A DNA stretch of 11,310 nt from DASULK01 sp036381835. Its GTDB lineage: Bacteria > Actinomycetota > Actinomycetes > Mycobacteriales > Micromonosporaceae. Shown piece after piece: positions 1-5,593 of this stretch; the stretch's first letter is position 1, and the number at the start of each line of letters is the position of its first letter. Location of the stretch: the NCBI GenBank assembly GCA_036381835.1, contig DASVCA010000162.1, forward strand, positions 1 through 11,310, given 5' to 3'. The notes beneath the pieces are model-generated. The model worked only from the letters and a program-made list of their open reading frames with translations, was not told the origin of the DNA and ran no database searches. A program made the translations under genes and the position numbers.

Positions 1-332
1 CCCGGCCCCGCCGCGCTACGTCAGGAGCTGAACCGAGTCGCCGACCTGCAGCGCCGGCTCGAGGAGGCGACGACCGCGGTACGAACCGCCCGCGAGGCGC
101 AGCGGAAGGCCGAGCACGACCAGGCAGTGCGCGACCTGGACCGGACCCTGGCCCGAGCCCGCGCCCAGCACGAACAGATCACCGCCAGGTTGGCCGAACT
201 GGACGCCCGGCTCGCCGACTCCCCCGGCCCCGCCGCGCTGCACCGGCGGCTGGATGAGCTCGCCGCCTTGCAGCGTCGGCTCGACGAGGCCGTCACCGCG
301 GTGCGTGCCGCCCGGGAGGCGTATCGGGAGGC
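1..332 (+). repeat. Internal 222-base tandem duplication in the coiled-coil region
   Basis: Bases 1-110 and 223-332 are clearly related. The first 17 bases are identical, and both encode PGPAAL, then LQRRL, then TAVR and AREA at the same spacing. The period is 222 bases (74 residues), in frame. Similarity fades in the second half of each unit, where only scattered residues such as LA-x-LD recur. Because the window begins at the repeat boundary, more copies may lie upstream. Confidence 0.75.
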
Positions 333-1269
333 GCAGGCGGCTGCGGACGTCGCCGCCGAGCGGGTCCGGGCGGCGTGGCGCGAGTTCGATGTCGTCCGCG
401 ACGGCCTCGCCGGACTCGACCCACCGGCCGCCGACCGGGACGACCTGGCCGGCGCGTGGCGGACGCTGGCGGAGTGGGCGCAGACCGAGGCGGGCCGTCG
501 CCGAGCCGATCGGGAGGCCGCGGCGGCTGCGGTGGCCGCGGCGGAGGCGGCCTACCTGGCCGCGTACGAGCGGCTCATCGCGCTGTTCGCCGACGCCGAG
601 GTGCCGCCACCGGTTGACGATCACATCGACCGCCCACCGCCGAACAGCTACCTGCGGGCTGCGGCGGTCGCCGTGGAGCGGGCCGAGGCGGAGGAGCGGC
701 GCCTGGCGGAGCGCCGCGAGCAGGTCCGGCGGTTGCGTGAGCAGCGCGCCGGCCATGAGCGGGAGGGCCGGGTGGCGCGCGCGCTGGCCGGTCACCTGCG
801 GGCCAACAATTTCGAGCGCTGGCTGCTCGCCGAGGCCCTCGACCTCCTGGTGGAAGGTGCCTCCCGGATTCTGCGCGAGCTGTCCGGCGGACAGTACGAC
901 CTGGTCCACGACAAGGGCGAGTTCTTCGTCGTCGATCATCACGACGCGGGATTGCGCCGGGGAGTACGCACGTTGTCCGGCGGGGAGACGTTCCAGGCTT
1001 CGCTGGCCCTGGCGTTGGCCCTCTCGGAACAGCTCGCGGGAATGTCCACCGCCTCCGCCAGTCTGGAGTCGATCGTGCTGGACGAAGGGTTCGGCACACT
1101 CGACGCGGCGACACTGGACGTCGTGGCGACGACCCTGGAGAATCTCGCCGCCCGCGGCGATCGCATGGTCGGCGTGGTCACCCACGTGCCGGCGCTCGCG
1201 GAGCGGGTTCCGGTGCGGTTCGAGGTGACCAAGGATGCGCGCAGCTCCCGGGTAACGCGGGTGGGTTGA
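1..1269 (+). CDS. SbcC/Rad50-like ATPase, C-terminal part (5' truncated by window edge)
   Basis: The frame is open from base 1, so the gene starts left of the window; 422 C-terminal residues are visible. It looks like the second half of an SbcC/Rad50 SMC-type ATPase, which with an SbcD/Mre11 nuclease tethers and processes DNA ends. About 300 Ala/Glu/Arg/Leu-rich residues (coiled coil) lead into the C-terminal ATPase lobe, with the signature motif LSGGE at bases 973-987 and Walker B/D-loop VLDEGFGTLD just after base 1071, then the VVTHVPALAERVP segment typical of SbcC. The Walker A lobe and any CxxC zinc hook would be upstream; no cysteine appears in the visible part. The coiled coil begins with two related 74-residue segments (see repeat). 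The NurA-like gene starts one base after the stop, indicating one operon. RecN or another SMC-like ATPase is less likely because the signature and Walker B context match SbcC best. Confidence 0.9.
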   Translation, partial: PGPAALRQELNRVADLQRRLEEATTAVRTAREAQRKAEHDQAVRDLDRTLARARAQHEQITARLAELDARLADSPGPAALHRRLDELAALQRRLDEAVTAVRAAREAYREAQAAADVAAERVRAAWREFDVVRDGLAGLDPPAADRDDLAGAWRTLAEWAQTEAGRRRADREAAAAAVAAAEAAYLAAYERLIALFADAEVPPPVDDHIDRPPPNSYLRAAAVAVERAEAEERRLAERREQVRRLREQRAGHEREGRVARALAGHLRANNFERWLLAEALDLLVEGASRILRELSGGQYDLVHDKGEFFVVDHHDAGLRRGVRTLSGGETFQASLALALALSEQLAGMSTASASLESIVLDEGFGTLDAATLDVVATTLENLAARGDRMVGVVTHVPALAERVPVRFEVTKDARSSRVTRVG

Positions 1270-1270
1270 C

Positions 1271-2239
1271 GTGGGACGGCTCTACGTTGACGCGTGGGAT
1301 CCCGCCTTCGGAGCATCGTTCGAGGGGTCGGAGGTTGCCGGCCCGGCCACGCCGAGCAGCGCACGGGTCGAAGCCGACGTGGAGCTGCCGCCTGCGTCGT
1401 GGCGGCCACGGGTTGCCCCGGACCGGCTACGCGCGCCTGACGTGGTGCTCATGGTCGACGGGGTGCGCCGCATCGATGCCCGCGTCTGGAGCGAGGAGGC
1501 TGACGGCGGGTCGTTTCCAGGACTGGCCGCGTCGTATGCGGCCGGCGCGGTCCGTTGCGATCTCAGGCAGGGTGTCGCCGTGGTGGCCGGCGCACAGGTC
1601 AGACGGGGGTTGTTCACGTCCAGCCCGACGGCGGAAGACATCTTCGCCGGACAGGTCCGATACGCGGTGCACCGAGTGGGCGAAAACGCCGAGCTGGCCA
1701 GGCTTCCGAACGCGGTGCAGGCGCTGCTGACCGCGCTGGAGGTCGAGGTTTCCGGGGCGGCCCGAACCGCCGGGGACCTCCTGGTGGTGGACGGTCCGCT
1801 GCGTAACCGGCGGCAGTTGCCCCGGACGATCGGCTATATCAAGACGCAGCAGAGCCAGTACCTGGATGCCCGGCTGACCGCGGCCGCCGTGACATCGTTG
1901 CGGGTCGGCGAACGTTCGCCGGTGTTCAAGCTGGGCACTGCCTGGGGCAACTACTCCTGGTATCTGCGCCTGCCCGGCGCCACCGGCGCACCCTGGTCCG
2001 GGATCGTCCGCGTCGAGTGCTCCGCGGAGTTGCCGGAACAGGAGGCGATCGAACTGGCGAACCTGTCGGCGGTGACCCTGCCCCGGTTCGCCTCCACCCC
2101 GTACAAGGATCCCCGCGCCCCGCAGAATCTCACCCCGATCGCCGGTTTGGAGCGGCGGCTGCGCGGGATGCTCGGCGATCAGCGGCTGCTGCATCGTGCG
2201 CTCACCTCCGCGGCCGCACGGACGGGTCGCCGAGGTTAG
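1271..2239 (+). CDS. NurA-like DNA end-processing nuclease
   Basis: A 322-residue protein resembling the NurA nuclease family, the 5'-3' exonuclease/endonuclease that works with the HerA translocase and with Mre11-Rad50. Family-like features in order: an acidic motif in a beta-strand context, VVLMVDGVRR (about residues 58-67), matching NurA motif I, which carries a metal-binding Asp; VVDGPL (172-177); GYIKT (188-192); a strand IVRVEC (245-250); and a C-terminal KDPRAPQNL segment (279-287) followed by an LE-LR-LGD helix, as in bacterial NurA-like proteins. The usual DGS of motif I reads DGV here. The GTG start is one base after the upstream TGA, and no strong ribosome-binding site is visible, so translational coupling to the SbcC-like gene is likely. 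The family call comes from recalled motifs, not a search. Confidence 0.75.
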   Translation: MGRLYVDAWDPAFGASFEGSEVAGPATPSSARVEADVELPPASWRPRVAPDRLRAPDVVLMVDGVRRIDARVWSEEADGGSFPGLAASYAAGAVRCDLRQGVAVVAGAQVRRGLFTSSPTAEDIFAGQVRYAVHRVGENAELARLPNAVQALLTALEVEVSGAARTAGDLLVVDGPLRNRRQLPRTIGYIKTQQSQYLDARLTAAAVTSLRVGERSPVFKLGTAWGNYSWYLRLPGATGAPWSGIVRVECSAELPEQEAIELANLSAVTLPRFASTPYKDPRAPQNLTPIAGLERRLRGMLGDQRLLHRALTSAAARTGRRG

Positions 2240-2249
2240 GTTTGCGGTC

Positions 2250-3101
2250 GTGGGACGCAGGCGGGGGTCGGAGGCGGTTCGAGCGGTGGTCGACACCGGC
2301 ACGGCCGAGCTGGTGCCGGACCGGGACCGGCCACGTGCGTACACCCTGATGATCGACGGTGTCCCGCAGTCGCACGTCGACCTGGACGACCCGACGTACC
2401 TGGAGTTCGAGTACGTCCGCCGCATCGCAGCGGCGATCGACCTGGCCGCGGCGAAGGGACGCCCGCTGCGGGTGCTGCATCTCGGTGGCGGGGCGCTGAC
2501 CTTGCCCAGGTATGTGGCGCACACCCGGCCCGGGTCCGACCAGCGGATCGTGGAGATCGATCAGGCACTGGTCGATCTCGTCCGCGAGGCGCTTCCGTGG
2601 TCACCGAGATCGCGGCTGCGGGTGCGGGTGGGCGATGCCCGCGCCGAACTGGCCGGAATGCGCGAGGGTTCGTTCGACGTGGTGGTGGGCGATGTCTTCG
2701 TCTGCGCTCGCACCCCGGCTCATCTGAGCTCGCTGGAGTTCGTCCGGGAGGTGAGTCGGGTGCTGCGACCGGACGGCGTTTACCTGGTCAACATCGCCGA
2801 CGGCCCGCCGCTGGCGTACACGCGCTGCCAGGTGGCGACGGTGCGGGCGGTGCTGCCACAGACCTGTCTGATCGCCGATCCCCCACTGCTGCGCGGACGC
2901 CGGTACGGCAACCTGGTGCTGGTGGCCAGCCGTGTCGATCTTCCCTTGGGGGAGCTGACCCGACGGCTCGCCGGTGACTGGTTCCCGGCCCGGGTGCTGT
3001 CCAACGAGGCGTTGACCCAGTTCACCGGGGGTGCGCGGCCGGTGGCGGACACGCAGGCGCGGCCGTCCACCCCGCCGCCGGCGAGGGTGTTCGGCCGCTG
3101 A
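2250..3101 (+). CDS. Spermidine synthase-like / class I SAM-fold protein
   Basis: A 283-residue protein with the spermidine-synthase fold: a short N-terminal beta region (YTLMIDGVPQSHVDLDDP, about 31-48), nucleotide-binding motif VLHLGGGALTLPR (75-87), acidic strand VEID (101-104), GDA (128-130), and the strand FDVVVGDVF (142-150), where true aminopropyltransferases carry the catalytic Asp region. Actinomycetes have many such proteins, often annotated spermidine synthase, whose real substrate is unknown; polyamine synthesis should not be assumed. The GTG at 2250 is chosen because it follows the NurA-like stop by ten bases, has AGG nine bases upstream, and gives a normal N-terminus. An in-frame GTG at 2196 would overlap the preceding gene by 44 bases and add unrelated Arg/Pro-rich residues. 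It is probably the last gene of the repair operon; its functional link to DNA repair is unclear. Confidence 0.8.
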   Translation: MGRRRGSEAVRAVVDTGTAELVPDRDRPRAYTLMIDGVPQSHVDLDDPTYLEFEYVRRIAAAIDLAAAKGRPLRVLHLGGGALTLPRYVAHTRPGSDQRIVEIDQALVDLVREALPWSPRSRLRVRVGDARAELAGMREGSFDVVVGDVFVCARTPAHLSSLEFVREVSRVLRPDGVYLVNIADGPPLAYTRCQVATVRAVLPQTCLIADPPLLRGRRYGNLVLVASRVDLPLGELTRRLAGDWFPARVLSNEALTQFTGGARPVADTQARPSTPPPARVFGR

Positions 3102-3110
3102 CCCGGTGCG

Positions 3111-3677
3111 TCAGGTGCCGGCTGTCCCGGCACGGTGGGCGGTGTGTTCCGGCTCGTCCACCCGGGTGTCGGTGAGCTCCGGTGTCTTCGCCTCGTCGGT
3201 CGGGGCCGTCGCCGGTACCGGGCGAGGGCTCCATGCGAAGGCCAGGGATGCACCGATCAGCGCGAGCAGCATGCCGATGATGAACCCACCCAGGTTGGAC
3301 GTGATCCAGGTGGTCAGGGCGAGCACCATGGCGATGATCGAGTAGAACATCCGGTGCTGGGGCTGGAAGAGCAGGAAGATCCCGCTGAGCAGCAGCACGA
3401 ACGGGATGATGAACCCGGCCAGCCCCTGCAGTCCGATGTGCAGGATGATCGGCAGGGGCACCTTCATCGACACCAGGATCTCGACGGCGCCGAGGATGAC
3501 GAACAGCGCCCCCCAGAAGGGGCGGGTGCGACGCCACCGCCGCCACCGGTGCCGGGGCTCGCGTGGACGTCGGTGGGTGGCCACCGTCGCGTGACCCGCT
3601 GGAACAGTGTTCTCCCGGTCGGGCGGGCCGGCCTGCGCCGGCACCGACCCGACCGGGTCAGCCGATGGATCGGTCAT
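3111..3677 (-). CDS. DUF6114 family membrane protein
   Basis: A 188-residue integral membrane protein that I recognise as DUF6114-like, found in actinomycetes next to DUF6230 proteins; its biochemical function is unknown. It has a hydrophilic N-terminus of about 50 residues ending in an Arg/Trp-rich patch (RHRWRRWRR, 42-50), then about four membrane segments: roughly 54-71, 76-104 (long, possibly one long or two short helices), 110-126 and 130-149. A polar, acidic C-terminal tail of about 40 residues follows. The basic patch before the first helix suggests a cytoplasmic N-terminus. The ATG lies only two bases downstream of the DUF6230 stop and has a weak ribosome-binding site, so it is probably translated by coupling. 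The pair likely acts together at the cell envelope. Confidence 0.8.
   Translation of the reverse strand: MTDPSADPVGSVPAQAGPPDRENTVPAGHATVATHRRPREPRHRWRRWRRTRPFWGALFVILGAVEILVSMKVPLPIILHIGLQGLAGFIIPFVLLLSGIFLLFQPQHRMFYSIIAMVLALTTWITSNLGGFIIGMLLALIGASLAFAWSPRPVPATAPTDEAKTPELTDTRVDEPEHTAHRAGTAGT
3115..3133. terminator. Possible bidirectional terminator between convergent genes
   Basis: Arms GTGCCGG (3115-3121) and CCGGCAC (3127-3133) pair perfectly around a 5-base loop. The hairpin is 14 bases past the stop of the spermidine-synthase-like gene and overlaps the last codons of the convergent DUF6114 gene, leaving only nine bases between the two stops. There is no T-run, which is common for actinomycete terminators. 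The role is inferred from position. Confidence 0.45.
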
Positions 3678-3679
3678 CG

Positions 3680-4306
3680 TCAGCAGCCGTCAGAGGAGAA
3701 CCGCATCCGCAGGTGGGGAAGGGTGAAGGCGGCGGCCGTGGTGGCGTAGTTGTTCTGCCGCAGGTCGGTGATGACAACCTCGTCCGCCTGCTGGCCGAAG
3801 ATGCCGATCAGTCCGCGCTGCCCCGGTACCTTGTCCAGGGTGCTCGCGTCCCGACCGATCTCGATGTTCTTGAAGTCGGCGTTGCCCGCGATATCGTCCG
3901 AGTCGACGACGAGGGTGCGGGCGGTGACCGGGGTTCCGGTGTCACCGGCGGTGATCTTCATGTTGATCCCGCCCATGTTGATGCTCTGGCAGAGGTTGGT
4001 CAGCTCGGCCTGGTCGATCGCCGAGACGATCACCACGACCTGGCCGCCGGTGTCCCCCTCGTTCGGGCTGCCCTCCGCCATGTGGTCGAGTTCCGCCCAC
4101 TGAGCGAATCCGGTGCCGTCCAACCGGTCGGCGGTGACGGTGAAGGGAATGCCGGAAATGGCGAACTGCACCGCGAGGACGCCTTCGGCGGTGAGGGCGA
4201 CCAGGGCCGCGCTCAGTGCTCCGGTGCCGATCATCGACGCAGCGAATCGGCGCCAGCGGACTCGTCCTTCGCGAGTCGACTGGACTCCGGCCTCAGATGT
4301 TGACAT
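3680..4306 (-). CDS. DUF6230 family exported protein
   Basis: A 208-residue protein resembling the actinomycete DUF6230 family, sometimes labelled cholesterol esterase in databases without visible esterase motifs; no GxSxG-type serine hydrolase motif is present. A basic stretch (RVRWRR, 15-20) followed by a hydrophobic segment (about 21-46) forms a signal peptide or membrane anchor; the twin Arg hints at possible Tat export. The rest is a Gly/Thr/Asp-rich, probably beta-rich extracellular domain with cysteines at 106 and at the very C-terminus (208). The ATG at 4306 is preceded by AAGGAG six bases upstream, an excellent ribosome-binding site. It is the first gene of the two-gene operon with DUF6114, driven by a promoter at 4387-4415. 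Function unknown; a surface or envelope role is inferred from export and the membrane partner. Confidence 0.8.
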   Translation of the reverse strand: MSTSEAGVQSTREGRVRWRRFAASMIGTGALSAALVALTAEGVLAVQFAISGIPFTVTADRLDGTGFAQWAELDHMAEGSPNEGDTGGQVVVIVSAIDQAELTNLCQSINMGGINMKITAGDTGTPVTARTLVVDSDDIAGNADFKNIEIGRDASTLDKVPGQRGLIGIFGQQADEVVITDLRQNNYATTAAAFTLPHLRMRFSSDGC

Positions 4307-4386
4307 AGCTAGCTCCTTGCCTGCGGCGGTTGCGGCTGGGGATCACGCGCTGGTCATCTGATCATCGTGGACAGTGATGACACTGG

Positions 4387-4415
4387 AAATTACCGTCGGG
4401 TATTCATTGGGTCAA
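4387..4415 (-). promoter_or_regulatory. Promoter of the DUF6230-DUF6114 operon
   Basis: Reading the minus strand, TTGACC (4415-4410) is followed after 17 bases by TAATTT (4392-4387), a good sigma-70-like promoter in a locally AT-rich stretch. Transcription would begin near 4380, giving a leader of about 75 bases before the ATG at 4306. Confidence 0.55.
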
Positions 4416-4422
4416 GAAACCC
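4409..4422. promoter_or_regulatory. Inverted repeat over the -35 box (possible operator)
   Basis: GGGT (4409-4412) and ACCC (4419-4422) form a dyad with a six-base centre that overlaps the -35 box of the DUF6230 promoter. Its position suits a repressor site. It does not match the motif shared by tetR and the secreted-protein gene, so the regulator is not clear. Confidence 0.3.
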
Positions 4423-4455
4423 GCCGGAGCGCTCAGCAAAAGGGAAAACGGATAA

Positions 4456-4471
4456 AAACCCCGAAGGATTT
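4456..4471 (-). terminator. Intrinsic terminator of tetR with TTCG tetraloop
   Basis: On the minus strand, AAATCC (4471-4466), loop TTCG (4465-4462) and GGGTTT (4461-4456) form a 6-base-pair stem with one G-U pair, and the T-run continues into 4455-4454. It begins 18 bases past the tetR stop and lies upstream of the DUF6230 promoter, so it separates the two same-strand transcription units. Confidence 0.6.
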
Positions 4472-4489
4472 AAACAACGGGTCAGGCGG

Positions 4490-5221
4490 TCAGGGTACAC
4501 ACGGCGGCTTGATAACCGTACGATCATCCGGCGAATTGGCCACCGCCTCCGCCTGTTCCCGCCCGATGAACGGCGCGAGCATGAAGTACGTCAGGCCGGG
4601 CAGCAGTGCGGGAAGTTCACCGATCCGGTCAGCCGACACGTATCGATGGATCGTGGTATAGATCCCGCCCACCACAGCCGCCACCACGGACTCCTGCGCC
4701 ACCTCCGCCGAGCACCGGGGCGCGCCTTGGAAGAACTCATGCATCCGCCGCAGCAATTCGTCCCGCTCCCGCCAGGCAACCGCCCCCACCGAGTCGATCT
4801 CCACAATGGCCATACGCGCGAAGACGGGCACGCCGGCGAGCACCTCGAGCAGCACGCGCAGTGCCGCACGGCACCCGGTCGCCCACGAGTCGGCCTCGTG
4901 GTAGACCGCGGCCATCATCCGCAGCAACACGCCCGTACCGTGTCGGTAGGTAGCGACGAAGGCGTCGTCCTTGCCACCGAACAGAGCGTAGAAGGCCGGG
5001 CGGGTCACGCCGGCCGCCTGGCAGATGTCACTGACCCGGGCGTTCAGGTACCCCTTCTCCGCGACCACGTGCACCAGCCCGTCGAACAGCCGATCCCGCT
5101 GCACGGCGGCGACCGTCTCGGCGGGTACCCGGCGCGGGCCCCGTTTGATCGCCCGCTTCGGGTCCCGACCCGCCCGCGCTCCGGGCAGTGGGGCGCTCTC
5201 CGTCTCTGTCGACGCCGCCAT
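4490..5221 (-). CDS. TetR-family transcriptional regulator
   Basis: A 243-residue TetR-type regulator. A basic, disordered N-terminal extension of about 40 residues precedes the helix-turn-helix DNA-binding domain (about 43-92), with the typical pattern VVAEKGYLNARVSDICQAAG then VTRPAFYALFGGKDDAF. The C-terminal ligand and dimerisation domain (about 95-230) is helical; its ligand cannot be predicted. ATG 5221 is chosen because GAGGAG lies eight bases upstream; a GTG two codons earlier (5227) would be only two bases from that site. A TTCG-loop terminator follows the stop. It is divergent from the secreted-protein gene, and a near-palindromic motif just upstream recurs before that gene, suggesting autoregulation and control of the secreted protein, and perhaps of DUF6230-DUF6114. 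Confidence 0.9.
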   Translation of the reverse strand: MAASTETESAPLPGARAGRDPKRAIKRGPRRVPAETVAAVQRDRLFDGLVHVVAEKGYLNARVSDICQAAGVTRPAFYALFGGKDDAFVATYRHGTGVLLRMMAAVYHEADSWATGCRAALRVLLEVLAGVPVFARMAIVEIDSVGAVAWRERDELLRRMHEFFQGAPRCSAEVAQESVVAAVVGGIYTTIHRYVSADRIGELPALLPGLTYFMLAPFIGREQAEAVANSPDDRTVIKPPCVP

Positions 5222-5239
5222 CGGCACAGCTCCTCGGGG

Positions 5240-5269
5240 TTGACTTCAAAACCCTGTGAGGTTTATAAC
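5240..5269 (+). promoter_or_regulatory. Rightward promoter with operator-like motif in its spacer
   Basis: TTGACT (5240-5245), an 18-base spacer and TATAAC (5264-5269) form the best-looking sigma-70-type promoter in the window, pointing toward the mini-ORF and the secreted-protein gene with a start near 5276. The spacer contains the shared motif (5250-5264). On the opposite strand, TATAAA at 5267-5262 could be the -10 of tetR, although its -35 is poor, so one bound protein could block both directions. Confidence 0.5.
5250..5264. promoter_or_regulatory. Putative TetR operator, copy 1
   Basis: AACCCTGTGAGGTTT, whose outer bases pair as AAACC/GGTTT when base 5249 is included. It lies 28 bases upstream of the tetR ATG, inside the spacer of a rightward promoter. 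It differs from copy 2 at one of 15 bases. Confidence 0.5.
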
Positions 5270-5322
5270 ATCGATAGGTTTCTCTCTCATTGGTGCGAGC
5301 GGAACCGTTGAAACGACGTTGG

Positions 5323-5346
5323 GGATCATGGGAGGTTGGATGATCC
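5323..5346 (+). promoter_or_regulatory. Hairpin over the mini-ORF start
   Basis: GGATCAT (5323-5329) and ATGATCC (5340-5346) are perfect 7-base arms around a 10-base loop that carries GGGAGG, a ribosome-binding-site-like sequence. The right arm begins with the ATG of the possible mini-ORF. The loop shares the nine bases TGGGAGGTT with operator copy 2. Confidence 0.35.
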
Positions 5347-5393
5347 TCAGTATCGCCGACGCCACACCCAAGGCCAAGCGGCCCGAGATCTAA
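5340..5393 (+). CDS. Possible 17-residue mini-ORF (speculative)
   Basis: ATG at 5340 opens a 17-codon frame, MILSIADATPKAKRPEI, ending in TAA at 5391-5393. GGGAGG lies four bases upstream, slightly closer than ideal. Third positions are G or C in 15 of 17 codons, as in real genes of this genome, whereas the same frame upstream loses that bias. An ATG at 5328 would add four residues (MGGW) but has a worse ribosome-binding site. I do not recognise the peptide. It could be a leader peptide, a remnant or chance; it lies about 65 bases downstream of the predicted rightward transcription start. Confidence 0.25.
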   Translation: MILSIADATPKAKRPEI

Positions 5394-5518
5394 GCGCAAC
5401 CCCGACGCCCCACGCCGGCCCCGCATGAACGCGGCGCACCGCGGGCGAGATCAGAGCTTCGACCATCCGACTCGGGCGCGAGCCACCGCCCGACCCGGCC
5501 CACCCCAGAACAGAGGCC

Positions 5519-5533
5519 AACCCTGGGAGGTTT
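5519..5533. promoter_or_regulatory. Putative TetR operator, copy 2
   Basis: AACCCTGGGAGGTTT matches copy 1 at 14 of 15 bases. It is 60 bases upstream of the secreted-protein ATG and directly precedes a possible -35 box (TCGACA, 5536-5541). Confidence 0.5.
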
Positions 5534-5535
5534 TA

Positions 5536-5564
5536 TCGACATATGTGAATGCATGGATGATACA
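5536..5564 (+). promoter_or_regulatory. Possible proximal promoter of the secreted-protein gene
   Basis: TCGACA (5536-5541) and GATACA (5559-5564) are 17 bases apart in an AT-rich patch, which would give a leader of roughly 20-25 bases before ATG 5594. The -10 match is only moderate. Operator copy 2 ends two bases before the -35. Confidence 0.35.
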
Positions 5565-5593
5565 GACCCAACGCGAACAGAGGAGTCTCAGAC

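Larger units (their letters stand above)
5222..5593. other. Long regulatory intergenic region between tetR and the secreted-protein gene
   Basis: This 372-base gap holds the tetR ribosome-binding site, a divergent promoter region with operator copy 1, a GGATCAT/ATGATCC hairpin (5323-5346), a possible mini-ORF (5340-5393), operator copy 2 (5519-5533) and a second possible promoter (5536-5564). From 5394 to 5518 I see nothing recognisable. The stretches 5245-5320 and 5530-5570 are more AT-rich than the flanking genes. Confidence 0.6.

Noticed and set aside
16..1185. Long open frame on the minus strand opposite the SbcC-like gene
   Set aside because: Arg/Gly/Pro-rich translation without family features; it mirrors the coding strand of a clearly recognised gene in GC-rich DNA.
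2196..2249. Earlier GTG start for the spermidine-synthase-like gene
   Set aside because: It overlaps the preceding gene by 44 bases and adds residues unlike the family; GTG 2250 is better placed.
1427..2524. Long minus-strand frame opposite the NurA-like and spermidine-synthase-like genes
   Set aside because: Spans two recognised genes and their junction, with low-complexity composition; an antisense artefact of high GC.
4457..4471. Third copy of the AACCCTGKGAGGTTT motif before DUF6230
   Set aside because: Only 10 of 15 bases match, and the sequence is better explained as the TTCG-loop terminator of tetR.
5256..5393. 45-codon extension of the mini-ORF from a GTG at 5256
   Set aside because: No ribosome-binding site, it would start inside the operator and -10 region, and codon bias is poor before about 5325.
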